DNA of 64,000 bases from Pseudovibrio brasiliensis (GTDB lineage: Bacteria > Pseudomonadota > Alphaproteobacteria > Rhizobiales > Stappiaceae). The stretch lies in assembly GCF_018282095.1 (NCBI RefSeq), contig NZ_CP074130.1, forward strand, positions 1 through 64,000. The letters are read 5' to 3'. Positions within the stretch are counted from its first letter, which is position 1; each line of letters opens with the position of its first letter. The translations under genes were made by a program, and so were the position numbers. Shown here in pieces: positions 54,868 to 62,499 of this stretch. Under the pieces are notes generated by a model. That model saw only the letters and a program-made list of their open reading frames with translations. It made no database searches and was not told the origin of the DNA.

Positions 54868-54948
54868 GGGGGCAAAAGCAGCCGCGCTGAGCCAACCAGC
54901 GCATCAGGTAAGATAGGCTTTCCTGACTGTGGCAACAGCCTTGCCTCT
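54868..54948 (+). ncRNA. Four-hairpin leader element, copy 2
   Basis: Same architecture as 53747-53825: closing stem GGGGGCAA/TTGCCTCT (with wobble pairs), GCGCTG/CAGCGC, TCAGG-t-AAG/CTT-t-CCTGA and GGC-aaca-GCC hairpins. Begins 6 bp after the stop of the preceding gene. Confidence 0.68.
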
Positions 54949-54966
54949 AAACCGGAGAGTGAAGAA

Positions 54967-55053
54967 ATGAGTATATTTCCCATTTCTGTCACACTGAAAA
55001 TAAAAAAGACACGGAACAGTTGGCTACTGAGTCTCCGTGTCTCTTTTAAGTAA
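54967..55053 (+). CDS. 28-residue micropeptide, copy 2
   Basis: MSIFPISVTLKIKKTRNSWL (then LSLRVSFK), preceded by CCGGAGAGTGAAGAA. Paralogue of 53844-53930, sharing the SxTLKxKKTRNSW core. The internal stem is GACACGGA (55008-55015)/TCCGTGTC (55034-55041), where copy 1 has GACTCGGA/TCCGAGTC. Unknown function. Confidence 0.66.
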   Translation: MSIFPISVTLKIKKTRNSWLLSLRVSFK

Positions 55054-55060
55054 GTCAGAA

Positions 55061-55083
55061 ACGGAAGGGGGCATAGCTCCCTT
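55061..55083 (+). terminator. GGAAGGG hairpin after micropeptide 2
   Basis: GGAAGGG...CCCTTCC stem; the same hairpin follows micropeptide 1 at about 53938. It may terminate the transcript. Confidence 0.5.
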
Positions 55084-55149
55084 CCACTCCGGTATATTAC
55101 TCCGAGATTTCCAAAAAATCAATTAGCACTGCTTCACAGAGCGCGAGTG

Positions 55150-55199
55150 ATTTTGGGCTTGCTCCAACGCTTCCAGGCTGCGCGGGATCTGCCGATCCC
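55150..55199 (+). repeat. Partial R-type leader copy (R9)
   Basis: Begins with the same TTTTGGGCTTGCTCCAACGC flank that precedes R8 and includes GGGATC (55184-55189)/GATCCC (55194-55199), then diverges. It is a truncated leader at the right end of the leading region. Confidence 0.6.
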
Positions 55200-55246
55200 A
55201 CTTCGCCTTCCAGCATTGGCGCTGCGCTCATTTTTTTGCCAACCGT

Positions 55247-55314
55247 CTGCAAAGTCGAGCACTCGGCATCGGCACCCTTGCAGGGCACACGATGCCTCGC
55301 ACTCGACTTTGCAG
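55247..55314. repeat. Large hairpin with internal loop
   Basis: CTGCAAAGTCGAG (55247-55259)/CTCGACTTTGCAG (55302-55314) is a perfect 13-bp stem, continued after a 5x5 internal loop by GGCATCG (55265-55271)/CGATGCC (55290-55296). Nearby are more GC-rich stems such as GCGCCT-tg-AGGCGC. No convincing gene overlaps. Confidence 0.65.
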
Positions 55315-55698
55315 ATCGGGGCGGAGCGGCGCTGTGCAATCGCTCGTTGCACTCGCAGATCGCAAAGCGCCTTGAGGCGCGGATCACGCGCAAGCTTTGC
55401 AAGCTTACACATGCTCCGCGCTCCCCCAAAGCTTGCGCAAAAATTGCCGATACGCCCTGAAACGATTTCTGCGAATCTTCTATTTTTCCGCCTCTAAAGC
55501 TTGCGAGCTGTCAAGCGAGCAATTGATATTTCGCAAGTTTCAAAAGCAGAGCTTACAGCGCCACTGAAACTTGCCAGCGAAAATTCGTTGCTCGTGAAAC
55601 GTATTTCACCTCTTCCAGAGCAAAGCCTCTTGACAGCTTTTCTGGCTTTCGGGTGTGCAATCGTGCAGTTTTCTTCAACCCGAGTGGAAATTACCTAA

Positions 55699-55840
55699 TA
55701 TCCGCGAGTTTCCGCGAGTTTACACGAGCTAGTGGTGGGAAAATCCGGAGATTCCACGTGTTTACACGAGTTTCCAAGAGTTTCCCTGATTTGGCGTGAA
55801 TTTCCGCGAGTTTACACGAGTTTACATGAGATTACATGAG
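55699..55840. repeat. Array of about twelve phased decamers (iteron-like)
   Basis: Three consecutive 10-bp units (55699-55728: TATCCGCGAG, TTTCCGCGAG, TTTACACGAG), a 22-bp gap, then nine units in strict 10-bp register (55751-55840) with consensus close to TTTMCRYGAG. Ten-base spacing places each copy on the same face of the helix, as in iterons or centromere-like binding arrays. Confidence 0.8.
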
Positions 55841-56426
55841 TGAAAGTTGGCAAGATAGGCTAAGCGGTCCCGCTTAGCGAAAATTCGACGAGTTAGGTGT
55901 AACTCGACGAATTGAGCTTATTCGCACTGACGTGCTCAACGGCTTTTTTGCTGCGCAAAAATAGAGGATGGGTACGTGAAACTAGTTGTGGAAAACTATA
56001 GTCTACACTTTTAAGGAAATTCTAGCGAAACCCCGCAGTTTCCCTTGATACATAAAAATTGAACTAAATCAGAAGTGTAGCGGTGCCTATTCCTGTGCCG
56101 AACTGTGATCGAAATGGGGCTGGCAATAGTTGAGGGAATAGGTTATGCACGTTTTACTTGTTGACATAGCTGTGATGCTATGCGGCCCCGGCGGTTATTA
56201 AGTACCACCTCATAACCACCGGGGCCTAGCAAGTACCAAAACAGTCTTGGCACTCGCATAAGGAGAACTACAACTTCTAATTTTAGTCGCAGTCATCTCT
56301 CATGTCACGAATGGCGTGAGACTTAACGCATTTCTGCATGGAATGCGATGAGTCGAGCTGTGTCTAAACCCTTTATCCAAATATTAAACATCAGGGATAC
56401 CCGCGTGACCAGCGGGTAAACGAGCA
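55841..56426. other. Putative oriT / intergenic region before traK
   Basis: 586 bp without genes, rich in inverted repeats: TAAGCGG-tc-CCGCTTA (about 55861-55876), AATTCGACGAGTTA (55882-55895)/TAACTCGACGAATT (55900-55913, one mismatch), and GGCCCCGGCGGTTAT (56184-56198)/ATAACCACCGGGGCC (56212-56226, one mismatch). In RP4-like plasmids oriT lies immediately upstream of traK, and relaxase sites are inverted repeats next to nic. The exact nic site cannot be placed. Confidence 0.5.
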
Positions 56427-56753
56427 ATGGCACTTCCGTGGGGAGATGCCCGAACTCAGTTTCAACTTGTGCGTGCGCATGTCGAGGCAGAGATCGGGAG
56501 AGGTGTATCTAAACGTAGGATCTTTGAGGCCCTTTCCAAAGAAGGAAAGATCTCTATGTCGAGTACAGCCTTTTACAATTGTGCGGCTAAGGCTTTGAAC
56601 CCTAAGTCTAAATCGTCTTCAGGAGGTGCCATTGCACCCCCACCCCAAGCAGAGCAGGAGCGGGCGTCTCCAACAAAAGGCCCGCTCCTGACATCGCAAC
56701 CTGAAGGCAATGGCCGGTTCCAAATGGCCGACGATATTCCCAACTACGACTAA
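56427..56753 (+). CDS. traK: TraK-like oriT-associated protein
   Basis: 108 residues. The HTH-like part (EIGRGVSKRRIFEALSKEGK followed by ISMSSTAFYNCAAK, residues 23-57) matches TraK-type proteins that bind and bend the oriT region in RP4-like systems. The C-terminal half is a flexible, proline-rich tail. Being the first gene after the putative oriT, ahead of traL and traM, matches RP4 gene order. Confidence 0.7.
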   Translation: MALPWGDARTQFQLVRAHVEAEIGRGVSKRRIFEALSKEGKISMSSTAFYNCAAKALNPKSKSSSGGAIAPPPQAEQERASPTKGPLLTSQPEGNGRFQMADDIPNYD

Positions 56754-56768
56754 CTGAATTGAGTAATC

Positions 56769-57494
56769 ATGAAGTACGTAAACATAGTCCTGCAAGGAAA
56801 AGGCGGAGCCGGTAAGAGTTTTGTCTCTCTTTGTCTTTCTGAGTTCTTTAGACACAAAGAAAGAAAGCTGATTGCGATTGATACGGACCCAGTAAATCCT
56901 ACTTTGCATTCTTACAAAGCTCTCAATTGTAATCTTATCCGCATGATGGATAACGGTGAGATAGATCACCGCAGCTTTGACCAGATCATTGAAGGCATTT
57001 TGGAGGCTGAAGAAGATTCGCACTTCGTCATCGACACGGGTGCAACAACCTTCCTCCCGATGCTCAAGTATCTGGATGAGAACGGTGTTCTTGATCTGTT
57101 GCAGGACAACGAATGCGAAGTTGCCATTCATACGGTTGTCAGTGGGGGAGGGGCCATAGATGCTACACTTTCCTGTGTCGATAAGATCTTCAAAGTATTC
57201 CCAAAGCAGAAGATCATCATCTGGAAGAATGAATACTCTGGACTTGCTGCAAAGAACGACAAACCTTTCGAAGATCTGAAAATCTTCAAGGACAACATTG
57301 AACGCATCTACGCGGTGCCAACACTCAAGCAGCGCACCGGAAGCTCTTTCAACTTCGACATTCAGCAAATGATCGAAAAACGAAAGACCTTCAGCGAAGC
57401 AATCAATGACGAGGCCTTTGGGCTTATGTCTCGCCAACGTCTCAAGATGGTTCAAAACGATGTGTTTTCCCAGCTTGAAGCCATGAAAATGTAA
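56769..57494 (+). CDS. traL: TraL-like ParA/MinD-family ATPase
   Basis: 241-residue deviant Walker A ATPase: LQGKGGAGKSFVSLCLSEFF at about residues 8-27 and IDTDPVNPTLHSYKAL downstream. It matches the conjugation protein TraL of RP4-type transfer regions, whose role in transfer is not well defined. Fifteen bases separate it from traK and 18 from traM. Confidence 0.8.
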   Translation: MKYVNIVLQGKGGAGKSFVSLCLSEFFRHKERKLIAIDTDPVNPTLHSYKALNCNLIRMMDNGEIDHRSFDQIIEGILEAEEDSHFVIDTGATTFLPMLKYLDENGVLDLLQDNECEVAIHTVVSGGGAIDATLSCVDKIFKVFPKQKIIIWKNEYSGLAAKNDKPFEDLKIFKDNIERIYAVPTLKQRTGSSFNFDIQQMIEKRKTFSEAINDEAFGLMSRQRLKMVQNDVFSQLEAMKM

Positions 57495-57512
57495 GCCTGA
57501 AGCGAGGATGTG

Positions 57513-58037
57513 ATGACAATCGACGCTTCAGCAGCGCAAGACAACAGCCAGCCAAACTTCGACTTCATGGAAGAGACTGAAGCAGCTCCTAAGGATCTGC
57601 AGATCTCAACTCTGGACGAAGTTCAAGCGCTCCTTGCCAAGAAACATGGGGGACGCGGAGCGGGATCTGATGACCCGATCTGGTTGCTCTACTCCATGTT
57701 TGAAGTGTTCGTTGCCGATCTTTCGGTCCTCCTGCAGGAGACCGATACACGGCAAGGAGCAGAACGCGAGAAGCTCAAAGCAATGCTTCCAGAAGTGGCA
57801 AAGACCCTTTCTGAAAGCTTGCAGGGCGAGCTTTCTGGTTTGAGTTCAACCCTTGGGCAACTGCGTCAGGACGCAGAAGCCAGCTCCGTTGAAAATCTGC
57901 TGAAGCAGCAAGCTCAGTTCTCCTCAGAACTTGGCACTCTCACATCCAAAGTCAGAGGCCTCAAGTGGCCTTTTGTTCTCCTAACCGCCCTCAACTGGCT
58001 TGCCGTGGGGGCTTTCTATCTCATCATGATCAAATAG
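57513..58037 (+). CDS. traM: TraM-like conjugation protein
   Basis: 174 residues with a helical, coiled-coil-prone centre (about 70-150) and one C-terminal membrane helix (WPFVLLTALNWLAVGAFYLI). Size, topology and position after traL match RP4 TraM-like proteins. ATG 57513 with GAGG upstream is chosen over GTG 57510. Confidence 0.65.
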   Translation: MTIDASAAQDNSQPNFDFMEETEAAPKDLQISTLDEVQALLAKKHGGRGAGSDDPIWLLYSMFEVFVADLSVLLQETDTRQGAEREKLKAMLPEVAKTLSESLQGELSGLSSTLGQLRQDAEASSVENLLKQQAQFSSELGTLTSKVRGLKWPFVLLTALNWLAVGAFYLIMIK

Positions 58038-58044
58038 GTTTGTC

Positions 58045-58365
58045 ATGCTTCCTTCTCGATATTCAAAGTCGTTCCTGACCCGTGAGGTCAAACTCTTTCT
58101 CCTTGCTGTTTTGCTCTTGAACCCTGCTTCTGCCTTCGCTGCTGCTGATTGGGCCGCACCTGCCGTTGACGTGTTCGAAAGCCTTGAAAGCGGCATGGTC
58201 AAGATCGGCACTGTTGCCGTTGGTGTTGGCCTGGTTGGATACGGCGTTTACTCCGCTGTGTTTGGTGAAATGCGCTGGCAGAAGATGTTCCAGTACATCC
58301 TTGGTGCCGTGCTGATCGTTGCTGCTCCGACTGCCATTCGTACTCTCGTTAATCTGGGAGGTTAA
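58045..58365 (+). CDS. virB2: VirB2/TrbC-family major pilin
   Basis: 106-residue prepilin: signal peptide ending near ASAFA-AADW, then two hydrophobic helices (about 52-70 and 85-101) joined by a short basic loop. This is the conjugative pilus subunit of a VirB/VirD4-type type IV secretion system. It opens the virB operon. Confidence 0.85.
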   Translation: MLPSRYSKSFLTREVKLFLLAVLLLNPASAFAAADWAAPAVDVFESLESGMVKIGTVAVGVGLVGYGVYSAVFGEMRWQKMFQYILGAVLIVAAPTAIRTLVNLGG

Positions 58366-58371
58366 GAGCGG

Positions 58372-58695
58372 ATGCGAGTGCAGAACGGCGTTTATCGGCA
58401 CCTTCAATCTCCACCGACAATCTTCGGGATGCCCCCGATGTTTGCAGCACTTGCGCTTGGCGGGGTGTTCTTTGTCGGGATCATCTTGACCACGGTGATT
58501 GATGCTCCCCTAGTGATGCTGCTCTGCATTTTCTCCATCCCTCCTGCACTGGCGTACACGATCACGCTTCGGCGTAAGGACGCTCATTGTGAGGCGACAC
58601 TCCTGCTGCCTCACACCTTCTTCAAAGGCAAGAAAGTGCGCCGCCTTGTGGCTGGCGGCTCTACGGCCAAGGCGAAAAAAGGCAAGGGAAAATGA
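58372..58695 (+). CDS. virB3: VirB3-family inner-membrane protein
   Basis: 107 residues with two adjacent membrane helices (about 22-42 and 45-64) and a basic tail (KKVRRLVAGGSTAKAKKGKG), as in VirB3/TrbD. The stop overlaps the virB4 start as ATGA. Confidence 0.85.
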   Translation: MRVQNGVYRHLQSPPTIFGMPPMFAALALGGVFFVGIILTTVIDAPLVMLLCIFSIPPALAYTITLRRKDAHCEATLLLPHTFFKGKKVRRLVAGGSTAKAKKGKGK

Positions 58696-61049
58696 GCATC
58701 ATTCTTTCAACTGTTGCAACATTAGGCGTTGCCGGTGGCGCGGCCATGTACGCCAACAAACTGCTGCGGGCCAATGATGGCGGTGAGTTTGAGCAAGACT
58801 GGCTGGCAGATGAGCTGGACTTTGATCACCTGCTGGAAGACCGCTCAACCGTCGTCATGAAGGACGGCACGCTGTTTCGTGTGTTTCGTATGCGCGGCAT
58901 GTCTTACGACACCATGAACTTCACCGAGCTGTCTTCGCTTGCCAACCAGCGCACTAATATTTTGCATCAGGTTGGTGCAACCGGATCGGCGTTCCGGTTT
59001 GTTGCCGTCAAGCGCCTTAAAGATATCTCGTTTGACGCCGATTGGCCCTCACCGGCCTTACGCGAAATCGGTGACGCGGAAAAAGAACTTTATAAACGGG
59101 CCTACTCCATGCACTGGTTTGTGATAGTGGAGGCCAAGACTTATGAGGGGCTGAGCAAGAACAGCAAAACGTTGCTCTCTGGCTTTGAGAAGTACCAGAT
59201 TGAGCCACTTGAAGCGGCAGCAAACCTCACCGACCATTGCGAACTCACCGCGTTCCTGACCTATCTCGTCTGCGGCGAGATGCCTAACAACATCACGCGG
59301 GTGAGCCGGTCAATCAACGCAAACCTGCCTGTTTGCGATCTCATCATCAATAAAGACGGGACTGTCTTAACCCAGTCTCCGCTTAAGCATCTTCATAAGA
59401 CAATCGGTGTTCATGAATACCCTGACAGTGTATCAGGAATGATGATTTCCAAGATACTCGCTTTGCCTGCTGAGCTGGAAGTCACTCAAGTATGCCTCCC
59501 GCTTAACACCGAAAAAACCATCATTGAGTACACGCGCAAGAAGGCCGAGCAGCTCAACAGCTTCCTTACTTCAGCTTCCATGGTTGCTGAACTTAATGAG
59601 GCCACTGAAGCGCTGACCAACAACTCCAATGCGATGTTTCAAACTCAGCTGCAGTTCACTGTTCGGGCCAGATCCGAAGAAGAACTGAGCGAGGTACTGG
59701 ACCAGATCTCAGCCATTTTGAACACGCGCCGTGTCAAGCATTCTGTTGAGACTGCACCAGCTGCAAACAGCTGGTTCAATCGCATGCCAGGGCGAGACAA
59801 GCTGGTTAGAAAGCTGCGATTGATGGATTACAACATCGCCGCACTATGGCCGTTCCAGTATTCTCCGGAAGGCATGTACTCCTCACCGTTTGGTGATCGC
59901 CCTTTGCGCCTGTTCAAGACGCCAACAGGCCAGAACTACGCCTTCCAGTTCCATATTGCAGACAAGCCTCAGGCTGCAGGGCACTACCTGATTTTTGCGC
60001 CCACCGGTACAGGTAAGTCCACGCTGATCATGCACCTGCTTGGCGGCATCGCCAAGTTTGCAGGGGTGCGCAACTACGTCTTTGACAGTCTGGAAGGTGC
60101 GCGGTTCATGACTGAGGTCATGGGAGGCAAGTACCAGTCCTTTGATCAGCTTTCTCTCAATCCTCTTGATGGCGATTTAGCCGACAAAGCAACGCGCCAG
60201 CGGGCCGCGACTATGATCCGTATCATGCTGGGCGAACAGTACGCGCAAGAGATGGATGACCAGATCAACGATGTGCTGGATTTTGCCAGTGTTCTGGAGC
60301 GCGGTGAACGTACGTTCGACAATATTTATAAGACGGCATTCCCACCAGATACGGATATCAAGCGAGCCTTCGCCAGATGGGTCCATGATGAGCGACAAGG
60401 AGAGGGGGCTTATAGCCACATCTTCAACGCCCCTCATGACAGCATTCGCTCCTTCCTTGAAACCAGTCATCTGGTTGGCATTGATATGACCGAGCCGCTA
60501 AAAGACCCGCTGCTCGGGCCAGCTCTGGTAACTCATGTATCCAGCGCCATCTATGAAGCTGCCAAGGTGAACCAGAGCGGCTTTTCCATCTTCGTTGATG
60601 AGGCCGCCAACCTGCTGCGCAACAAAGGGTTCCGTGATCTTGTTGGGCAAATGTTCATGGAATACCGCAAACTTGGCGGTGTTGTTGGGCTTGCCTTCCA
60701 GAACCCTGAGGCACTCGTGGAGTATGAGGGATCTGCCAAGATCATCAACAACGCTCCAAACCTCCTCTTCATGGCTGGTTGCGGCGGCGGTGATAGCGCG
60801 CTTGAGCCGTTCAACCTGAGTGATGATCAGATCGCATTCATTCGCGGTGAGACTGAGCTGCAGGGAGGCCGTCAGGTTCTTCTGGTCAGGCGCGATCTGG
60901 CGACCGGCTACAATGAAAGCACCATCATCGATGTTGACCTATCTGGTCTTGGTGATGCGCTGCGCTTCTACCGCTCTGGCACCGGCCCGATGGCTGAACT
61001 TCAAAAAATTCAGGAAGTCTGGGGGGATCAATGGCTATCTCACGTTTAA
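58692..61049 (+). CDS. virB4: VirB4-family conjugation ATPase
   Basis: 785-residue ATPase that powers pilus assembly and substrate transfer. Walker A is FAPTGTGKSTLIMHLLGG near residue 436, Walker B is FSIFVDEAANLL near 630, and the N-terminal CagE_TrbE_VirB domain precedes them. Full length for the family. It overlaps virB3 by 4 bases and virB5 by 19. Confidence 0.95.
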   Translation: MSIILSTVATLGVAGGAAMYANKLLRANDGGEFEQDWLADELDFDHLLEDRSTVVMKDGTLFRVFRMRGMSYDTMNFTELSSLANQRTNILHQVGATGSAFRFVAVKRLKDISFDADWPSPALREIGDAEKELYKRAYSMHWFVIVEAKTYEGLSKNSKTLLSGFEKYQIEPLEAAANLTDHCELTAFLTYLVCGEMPNNITRVSRSINANLPVCDLIINKDGTVLTQSPLKHLHKTIGVHEYPDSVSGMMISKILALPAELEVTQVCLPLNTEKTIIEYTRKKAEQLNSFLTSASMVAELNEATEALTNNSNAMFQTQLQFTVRARSEEELSEVLDQISAILNTRRVKHSVETAPAANSWFNRMPGRDKLVRKLRLMDYNIAALWPFQYSPEGMYSSPFGDRPLRLFKTPTGQNYAFQFHIADKPQAAGHYLIFAPTGTGKSTLIMHLLGGIAKFAGVRNYVFDSLEGARFMTEVMGGKYQSFDQLSLNPLDGDLADKATRQRAATMIRIMLGEQYAQEMDDQINDVLDFASVLERGERTFDNIYKTAFPPDTDIKRAFARWVHDERQGEGAYSHIFNAPHDSIRSFLETSHLVGIDMTEPLKDPLLGPALVTHVSSAIYEAAKVNQSGFSIFVDEAANLLRNKGFRDLVGQMFMEYRKLGGVVGLAFQNPEALVEYEGSAKIINNAPNLLFMAGCGGGDSALEPFNLSDDQIAFIRGETELQGGRQVLLVRRDLATGYNESTIIDVDLSGLGDALRFYRSGTGPMAELQKIQEVWGDQWLSHV

Positions 61050-61810
61050 TCGCGGTTACTGCTTTAACGCTGTCGCTTTGCCTTGCCACTGGAAGCGCTT
61101 ACGCCGCCAAGCCTGTAATTGATGTGAAGGGTTTGGCTGAAGCCAAGAAGACAATCACAGAGCTGAAGAAGCAGCTCGCCACCATGAAAGAGCAGCTTGA
61201 TGTGGTCAAGGATGTGCGTGCTGGCATTGACGATACGCTGAAAAGCATTGGCGAGGTCTCTAAGATCTCCATTCCGTCAATCAATTTCAGCAATATCACC
61301 AGTCAGATCATGTCAGACAACTCCTGTCTGGTTCCCGACTTTGAAAGCCTGATGCCGGATGTGAGTTTTGATGAGATGGATATCGGCTCGCTCTGTTCTC
61401 GTTCTGATGCCTATCAAAATGGATTGGTAGCTGAACCCAAAGACATGAAGTCTCAGACATGGGAACAGAAGAGATCTACAATCGCTGGCGTGCAAAAAGC
61501 ACGTGAGAACACGGTTGCCGATGCTTCTTTCAAAGGTCTGGCTCAGGCAGATATGGCGCAGGAAAATGCGCTTCAGACGCTAAGTGCAGCCCAAGAGCTG
61601 AAAAGTGAAGGAGCCAAAGCCCAAACAGTGAATGAGCGCCTGCAGGTGCTCATCGAGGTCAATACTGCGCTGCTGCAAAGTCAATCGCAGACTAATCAGC
61701 TGCTTGCCCAGATCCTCAAAGTCTCTTCGGCCAAATCTATTCTGCAAGGTGTTCCACTTGAGAGCGAGCTGGCAAAGAAAGACATGAAAAAGAAGGGAGG
61801 TTCTTCATGA
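61031..61810 (+). CDS. virB5: VirB5-like minor pilin/TrbJ-type protein
   Basis: 259 residues: signal peptide (MAISRLIAVTALTLSLCLA... cut near AYA-AKP), then a long helical region with heptad-like repeats (LAEAKKTITELKKQLATMKE) and a second helical bundle. This is the usual layout of VirB5/TrbJ pilus-tip proteins. Position between virB4 and virB6 supports the call. Confidence 0.78.
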   Translation: MAISRLIAVTALTLSLCLATGSAYAAKPVIDVKGLAEAKKTITELKKQLATMKEQLDVVKDVRAGIDDTLKSIGEVSKISIPSINFSNITSQIMSDNSCLVPDFESLMPDVSFDEMDIGSLCSRSDAYQNGLVAEPKDMKSQTWEQKRSTIAGVQKARENTVADASFKGLAQADMAQENALQTLSAAQELKSEGAKAQTVNERLQVLIEVNTALLQSQSQTNQLLAQILKVSSAKSILQGVPLESELAKKDMKKKGGSS

Positions 61811-61833
61811 CCTCCCTGTCTATGCCGTCATCT

Positions 61834-62499
61834 TCAGTTGGTTTGCAGGTACTTCAGCGTACCCTCGGCCTTGCGCCGCTCGTATGTGGTCTTAAAAAAC
61901 GGATCAAGATCGGGTCTGCGCCAATTCGGAATGCGGCAATCTTCCATTCTGAAGTTGTATCTTTTGGTGTTTCGCTCGCAATGAAATGTTTCGAACGCAC
62001 GCCAGTGTTCTGCATCAAACGGAACATCTTGCTCGAAAGAAGTATTCCAAGACAAGCGCATCAACTCCAGATCGCGATACTTAGCAATAGCCTCTTGCTG
62101 GTCGCTCGCCAAAAAGACTTTTTTGTCAGATTCAACCCGAAATGCTTCTTCGACCTTTCCTCTTTTGAGAAAGGGAACGTTTTTTACAGCAGCCTTCACT
62201 CCCTGTTTGTAGGCGGTTTCAGAAGTTTTCTCCCACGCTTTGTAAGCGTCTTCGTGCTTTGCGAGTTCATTAGAAAGATCTTCGAAATTCTTCAGGTTGT
62301 TCCAGGCCCACTTTGCGTAGGCCGGATCAACAAAGTCCGAAGAATCTGTCCCCCAGATGTGGCGTGTAGGCGGAACGGCAGACCCATCCAAAGCAATGGA
62401 ACTTTTCAGTTCGTCAAGGCTGATTTCGGCCTGAGCCTGAGACATACCAGCAAGAAAGGTGAGTGCAATGAGTAGTGGTTGTGTCAGCTGCCAGGTCAT
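61834..62499 (-). CDS. Secreted protein encoded antisense within the virB operon
   Basis: 221 residues when started at ATG 62499, which gives a clear signal peptide (TWQLTQPLLIALTFLAGMSQ, then AQA-EISL). The mature part is soluble, charged and Trp-rich. It lies head-to-head with virB6, overlapping it by 32 bases, and points against the operon, filling the virB5-virB6 gap. No family recognised. Entry exclusion or a specialised pilus factor is possible, but only from location. Confidence 0.6.
   Translation of the reverse strand: MTWQLTQPLLIALTFLAGMSQAQAEISLDELKSSIALDGSAVPPTRHIWGTDSSDFVDPAYAKWAWNNLKNFEDLSNELAKHEDAYKAWEKTSETAYKQGVKAAVKNVPFLKRGKVEEAFRVESDKKVFLASDQQEAIAKYRDLELMRLSWNTSFEQDVPFDAEHWRAFETFHCERNTKRYNFRMEDCRIPNWRRPDLDPFFKTTYERRKAEGTLKYLQTN

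Noticed and set aside
55097-55497. Overlapping 90-116-codon frames on both strands
   Set aside because: They arise from the hairpin and GC-rich repeats around 55247-55314; no ribosome-binding site, and codon content looks random.
61807-62475. 222-codon rightward frame in the virB5-virB6 gap
   Set aside because: Runs opposite the 221-residue frame that has a clear signal peptide; this one has no family features or plausible start and reads as its antisense.
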